In this document: positions 13,841 through 17,337 of the stretch, piece after piece
Numbering within the stretch: the stretch's first letter is position 1
How the letters are laid out: each line of letters begins with the position of its first letter
NCBI GenBank assembly: GCA_910578605.1
Contig: CAJTQG010000057.1
Span: forward strand, 1 to 17,337
Direction: 5' to 3'
DNA length: 17,337 nucleotides
DNA from: an uncultured Lachnospiraceae bacterium
GTDB taxonomy: Bacteria > Bacillota > Clostridia > Lachnospirales > Lachnospiraceae
The notes under the pieces: model-generated
Told to the model about the DNA's origin: nothing
Database searches by the model: none
What the model saw: only the letters and a program-made list of their open reading frames with translations
Made by a program: the position numbers and the translations under genes

Positions 13841-14554
13841 TTATTCATTTGTAATGGGAAGTCTGGTTTCAAATTTATAACCAATTCCCCAGACAGTGGA
13901 GATGGCCCATGTTTCGTGGTCATTTAGTTTGTCTCGAAGACGTTTAATGTGTACGTCTACTGTTCTTGTGTCGCCGGCGTAATCGTATCCCCACAGCTGT
14001 TCTAACAGTTGCTCCCGAGTAAATACTTGATTTGGGGAAGCAGCCAGCAAGTGCAGAAGCTCCAGCTCTTTTGGGGGCATATCTAATGGCCTGCCCTGAT
14101 AGGTGACAGAGTAGTTGGAGAAATTGATAATTAAGTCAGGGTATTTAATAATATCAGGAAATTCTGATTCCTCTGAATTTCCTGACTGAATGCGGCGAAG
14201 CACGGCCTTGATTCTTGCCACCAACTCTTTCGTGTCAAAGGGCTTTACAATGTAATCGTCTGCGCCCAGCTCCAGCCCTAACACCTTGTCAAAGACCTCT
14301 CCCTTAGCAGACATCATAATAACAGGTACAGGGGAGGTTTTACGGATTTCCCGGCACACCTGATAACCATCTATGCCTGGCAGCATTAAATCTAGTAAAA
14401 CTAAATCAGGATGGAATTGCTTAAAGGCATCCAAGGCTTCGTTTCCGTCCTCGGCAATTTTTACTTCAAAGCATTCCTTTGTCAAATATAAAAAGATAAG
14501 CTCTGCAATATTGGAATCATCATCTACTATCAGAATTTTTTGTTTTACTCCCAT
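13841..14554 (-). CDS. OmpR/PhoB-family response regulator
   Basis: The 237-residue regulator has a receiver domain (1-120) and a winged-helix DNA-binding domain (about 137-231). In the receiver, the acidic pair Asp11/Asp12 binds magnesium, Asp55 in LVLLDLMLPG accepts the phosphate, Ser82 is the switch residue and Lys104 in VKPF completes the site. The C-terminal TRTVDVHIKRLRDKL is the recognition helix and VWGIGYKF the wing. Phosphorylated by the neighbouring kinase, it would bind direct repeats at target promoters. It starts 29 bases after the mutS2 stop on the same strand, so it may be transcribed with mutS2. Upstream GAGG gives a modest ribosome site. Confidence 0.95.
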   Translation of the reverse strand: MGVKQKILIVDDDSNIAELIFLYLTKECFEVKIAEDGNEALDAFKQFHPDLVLLDLMLPGIDGYQVCREIRKTSPVPVIMMSAKGEVFDKVLGLELGADDYIVKPFDTKELVARIKAVLRRIQSGNSEESEFPDIIKYPDLIINFSNYSVTYQGRPLDMPPKELELLHLLAASPNQVFTREQLLEQLWGYDYAGDTRTVDVHIKRLRDKLNDHETWAISTVWGIGYKFETRLPITNE

Positions 14555-14583
14555 ATAAACCTCGCTTTCCTAGTTGGTTGGTT

Positions 14584-16953
14584 TTATAAATCTACAATGG
14601 TAACGCCGGCATCGCCCTCTCCGTACTCTCCAAGACGAAAGGCTTTTACGTGCTTACAGCGTTTGAGGTGTTTGTGTACTCCGTTTCTGAGGGCTCCGGT
14701 TCCCTTGCCATGGACGATTCTTACTTGACTTAAATGAGCCAGGCAGGCATCATCTAAATATTTATCCAGCTTTACAATAGCCTCATCTACTGTCATCCCA
14801 AGAAGATTAATCTCTGTGGATATGGAAGCTGATTTAGACATTTTTATTTTGCCGGCGCCGGTTTTTCTAAGCTCCTTAGAATGAACAGTAGGTTCTTCAA
14901 TAATCTCAAGATCATTAATGTTTACAGAGGATCTTAAAATTCCCATCTGCACAAAGACATCTCCTTTTGCGTTGGGCAGGGAATTGACAGTACCTTCCAA
15001 TCCCAAACTCAGCACCTTTACTCTCTCACCAAGTCTAAAGTCAGAGGGTTTATATTTCTTTTTAGGCTTGGTGGTGTTTTTTAATGTGAGATGTTTTTCT
15101 GTCTGGCTTAATTTTCCTCTTAAGCCTTGTCGGGATGCTTCTAGTTCTTTTGCGGAACCACTCTTGGAAGCTTTGTTAATGGAGCGGATTGTCTCGTCCG
15201 CATAATCTTTTGCCTCCTGAAGTATTTTATGTGCTTTTTCATTTGCCTGTCGCAGTATTTTTTCTTTTTGCTCCCGAAGCTGGGTTTCCCGTTTGCTCAG
15301 CTGTTCCTTTAAGCGGGCTGTTTCTTCCTTGTAGGCTTTAATTTCTGCCTGTTCCTTTTCTAATTGAGCCTTGCTGTTCTCAAGTTCTGAAATTACATCC
15401 TCAAATTCTTTTGCTTCATTGTCAAGCCTTGCCTTAGCATCTTCGATAATGTAGGAGGGCAGTCCCAGCTTGCCGGAGATGGCAAAGGCATTGCTCTTGC
15501 CAGGTATACCAATTAACAGGCGATAGGTTGGACTTAAGGTGTCGATATTAAATTCACAGCAGGCATTGCAGATGCCCTCTGTGGTGAGAGCAAATACTTT
15601 TAATTCACTGTAATGGGTAGTGGCAAGTGTGCGCACATCTAAATTGTGTAAAAAGTTTAGAATGGACATGGCAAGAGCAGCGCCCTCTGTTGGGTCTGTT
15701 CCGGCACAGAGTTCATCAAACAGTACAAGGGAATTGGAGTCAGCATACTGTAATATACGAACAATATTAGTCATATGAGAGGAAAAGGTACTTAAGCTCT
15801 GCTCAATGCTTTGTTCGTCGCCAATATCTCCGTAAACTTCATTAAAAATCCCCAGAGATGAGCCATCAAAGGCAGGGATGTGAAGTCCGGCCTGTCCCAT
15901 CAAGGTAAATAATCCTACTGTTTTTAAGGTGACAGTTTTGCCTCCGGTGTTTGGACCTGTAATAATCAGCTGGTTAAAATCTTTTCCCAGGTAAATATCA
16001 ATGGGTACTACCTTTTTGGAGTCCAGCAGAGGATGGCGCCCCTGCTTAATATGAATATAGTGATTATCATTAAATGCTGGTTTGGAGGCGGACAGAACCT
16101 TTGCATAGGAGCCTTTGGCAAAAATAAAATCTAGTTTTTTCAGTATCTCCAAATTAGAGGTAAAGGCATCTGTATATTCCCCAGCCTGAGAACTTAAGTC
16201 GGCCAATATTTTTTCGATTTCCTGTTGTTCTTTAATTTCTAGTTCTCGCAGTGTATTGTTTAAATTTACGACAGCGGAGGGCTCTATAAAGAAGGTGGAG
16301 CCAGTGGAGGACTGGTCATGTACCATGCCAGGCACTTGATTCTTATATTCTAATTTAACAGGAATACAGTAACGCCCGTTTCTCATAGTAATAACATTTT
16401 CCTGCAGATATGTTCTCATAGTGGAGGAGGAAATCATGGAAGTAAGCTGTGAGTGAATCTGTTCGTTAATGCGATGCATTTGGCGTCGAATCTGTTTTAG
16501 CCCACTGCTGGAATCATCACTGATTTCTTCCTCTGATAAAATACACCGTTTTATTTCATTGTTAAGTGGAGAGAGGGGCTGCAGCAAATGAAAATATTCA
16601 TCTAAACTGTCACTGTTCTCTTCCCCAGCAGACTGGGAGTAAGATTTTACCCGCAGGGTAACCTCCAATAAATTACTAATGTGGAGCAACTCTGGAATAC
16701 TTAAGGTGCTGCCGATTTCCAGCCGTTTCACGGATGGAGTAATGTCTGTAATTCCCAGAAAGGAAATGCTGCCTCTTTGCCAAATATGTTTAAGTGCATC
16801 ACTTGTCTCCTCCTGTGCTGTTAATATATCATCTTTTACTGTCATAGGTGTTAAGTGTTCACAAAGCTGCCGTCCTAGAGGGGAGGTGGCATAGCTGGAC
16901 AGCTGTTGAATAATTTTATTAAATTCTAATGTTTGTAATACTTTTTCGTTCAT
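14584..16953 (-). CDS. mutS2: MutS2 (RqcU), SMR-domain ATPase
   Basis: The 789-residue protein is full length for MutS2. Residues 1-300 are the MutS-like core and lever region. The ATPase has the Walker A loop GPNTGGKT (333-340), the Walker B segment LVLFDELCAGTDPTEG (409-424), and the signature STFSSHM (388-394). A long charged coiled coil follows (about 505-620), a KOW-like strand region near 640-690 (LGERVKVLSLGLEGTV), and an SMR domain at 711-789 with HGKGTGALR (748-756). MutS2 was long described as an inhibitor of homologous recombination; in Bacillus subtilis it is also reported to split collided ribosomes. The SMR motif LDLH reads INLLG here (715-719), so nuclease activity is doubtful. 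It lacks the mismatch-recognition domain of MutS. ATG at 16953 has AAAGGA about 12 bases upstream. Confidence 0.96.
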   Translation of the reverse strand: MNEKVLQTLEFNKIIQQLSSYATSPLGRQLCEHLTPMTVKDDILTAQEETSDALKHIWQRGSISFLGITDITPSVKRLEIGSTLSIPELLHISNLLEVTLRVKSYSQSAGEENSDSLDEYFHLLQPLSPLNNEIKRCILSEEEISDDSSSGLKQIRRQMHRINEQIHSQLTSMISSSTMRTYLQENVITMRNGRYCIPVKLEYKNQVPGMVHDQSSTGSTFFIEPSAVVNLNNTLRELEIKEQQEIEKILADLSSQAGEYTDAFTSNLEILKKLDFIFAKGSYAKVLSASKPAFNDNHYIHIKQGRHPLLDSKKVVPIDIYLGKDFNQLIITGPNTGGKTVTLKTVGLFTLMGQAGLHIPAFDGSSLGIFNEVYGDIGDEQSIEQSLSTFSSHMTNIVRILQYADSNSLVLFDELCAGTDPTEGAALAMSILNFLHNLDVRTLATTHYSELKVFALTTEGICNACCEFNIDTLSPTYRLLIGIPGKSNAFAISGKLGLPSYIIEDAKARLDNEAKEFEDVISELENSKAQLEKEQAEIKAYKEETARLKEQLSKRETQLREQKEKILRQANEKAHKILQEAKDYADETIRSINKASKSGSAKELEASRQGLRGKLSQTEKHLTLKNTTKPKKKYKPSDFRLGERVKVLSLGLEGTVNSLPNAKGDVFVQMGILRSSVNINDLEIIEEPTVHSKELRKTGAGKIKMSKSASISTEINLLGMTVDEAIVKLDKYLDDACLAHLSQVRIVHGKGTGALRNGVHKHLKRCKHVKAFRLGEYGEGDAGVTIVDL

Positions 16954-17337
16954 TTATTGTCAAATCCTTTCCAATTGGCAAGTACAAAAATAATCATGTA
17001 GCATGTTCTTATAAATTCTTACAAAATAAAAATAATCAATAACAAAAAGTTTAAACCAAAGCATTCAAAATATAAAACAAAAAATATTCAAAACAAAAAA
17101 TATTTAAAACATAAAACATTCAAAACATAAGACATTCCTAAATAAAATAATAGGATAATAGGAATGAATAATATTTACAATCTATGTTATCAAATAAATG
17201 ATCAATATATTAAAAATTCCAAATGAGTTTTTAATGATTTAATGAAGTAAGTTAAAAATATTATATCTTTTAAATATTGTTAATGTTTAAAGCTCTCAAA
17301 GGCTATGCTTTCAGATTTATATATTGCATATTAACTT
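16954..17337. other. Gene-free AT-rich region upstream of mutS2
   Basis: No convincing reading frame or RNA gene is visible in these 384 bases, on either strand. It should contain the mutS2 promoter, but I found no clean -35/-10 pair on the minus strand; TTGACA (16963-16958) is too close to the ATG to serve. Its main content is the 16-bp tandem repeat described separately. Confidence 0.6.
17070..17133. repeat. Four tandem 16-bp A-rich repeats
   Basis: Four successive units share the frame ATTCAAAACAWAAAAY: ATATAAAACAAAAAAT, ATTCAAAACAAAAAAT, ATTTAAAACATAAAAC and ATTCAAAACATAAGAC, and a fifth starts ATTCC at 17134. The A-runs recur at 16 bases, not the 10-11 bases of curved DNA. There are no spacers, so this is not a CRISPR array. 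Confidence 0.7.

Noticed and set aside
17070..17133. CRISPR-like array
   Set aside because: The 16-bp units are head-to-tail without spacers, A-rich and degenerate, and no cas genes are present.

Overview
The window looks like chromosomal DNA of a low-to-moderate-GC anaerobic Firmicute, most likely a Clostridia/Lachnospiraceae gut-type organism. The basis is the AT-rich intergenic DNA, the strong AGGAGG-type ribosome sites, TTG starts, and the gene families present: a DUF4080 B12-binding radical SAM protein, a VanW/YoaR-type exported protein, an AIR-synthase-related protein next to an Lrp regulator, and MutS2. The genus is inference; no rRNA or other phylogenetic marker is present beyond one tRNA.

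Layout. (1) 1-2193, plus strand: the 3' end of what may be a biosynthetic locus. It has the C-terminal piece of a possible adenylation (AMP-binding) enzyme, a 70-residue unknown protein coupled to it by an ATGA overlap, and a 544-residue protein with a BtrH-like N-terminal cysteine-peptidase/acyltransferase fold and a C-terminal beta-sandwich-like domain. (2) 2309-2556: a tRNA-Gly(TCC) gene with its own consensus promoter and a hairpin in its leader, followed by a rho-independent terminator. (3) 2598-5372: a radical SAM/B12 protein and a DEDDh 3'-5' exonuclease, close together on the plus strand. (4) 5402-6674: a convergent membrane-anchored unknown protein, a 613-base gap that holds a 35-residue single-pass membrane protein with a good ribosome site, a nested inverted repeat, and candidate promoters. 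(5) 6675-11002: a secreted VanW-family protein, then AIR-synthase-like protein, Lrp/AsnC regulator and PLP aminotransferase, the last two overlapping by four bases. (6) 11044-12239: a promoter, a CheX-like protein, trmL, and a terminator. (7) 12221-16953, minus strand: mutS2, an OmpR-family response regulator and its sensor histidine kinase, transcribed in that order. (8) 16954-17337: AT-rich DNA without a gene, containing 16-bp tandem repeats.

Functional links. Most of the window is ordinary housekeeping and regulation: DNA/RNA maintenance (exonuclease, MutS2, TrmL), envelope (VanW, small membrane protein) and signalling (two-component pair, CheX-like protein). The Lrp regulator probably controls the aminotransferase it overlaps. 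The least ordinary part is the left edge, which may be the end of a nonribosomal-peptide-like cluster whose main genes lie outside the window. I saw no CRISPR array, insertion sequence, phage gene or complete new defence system.
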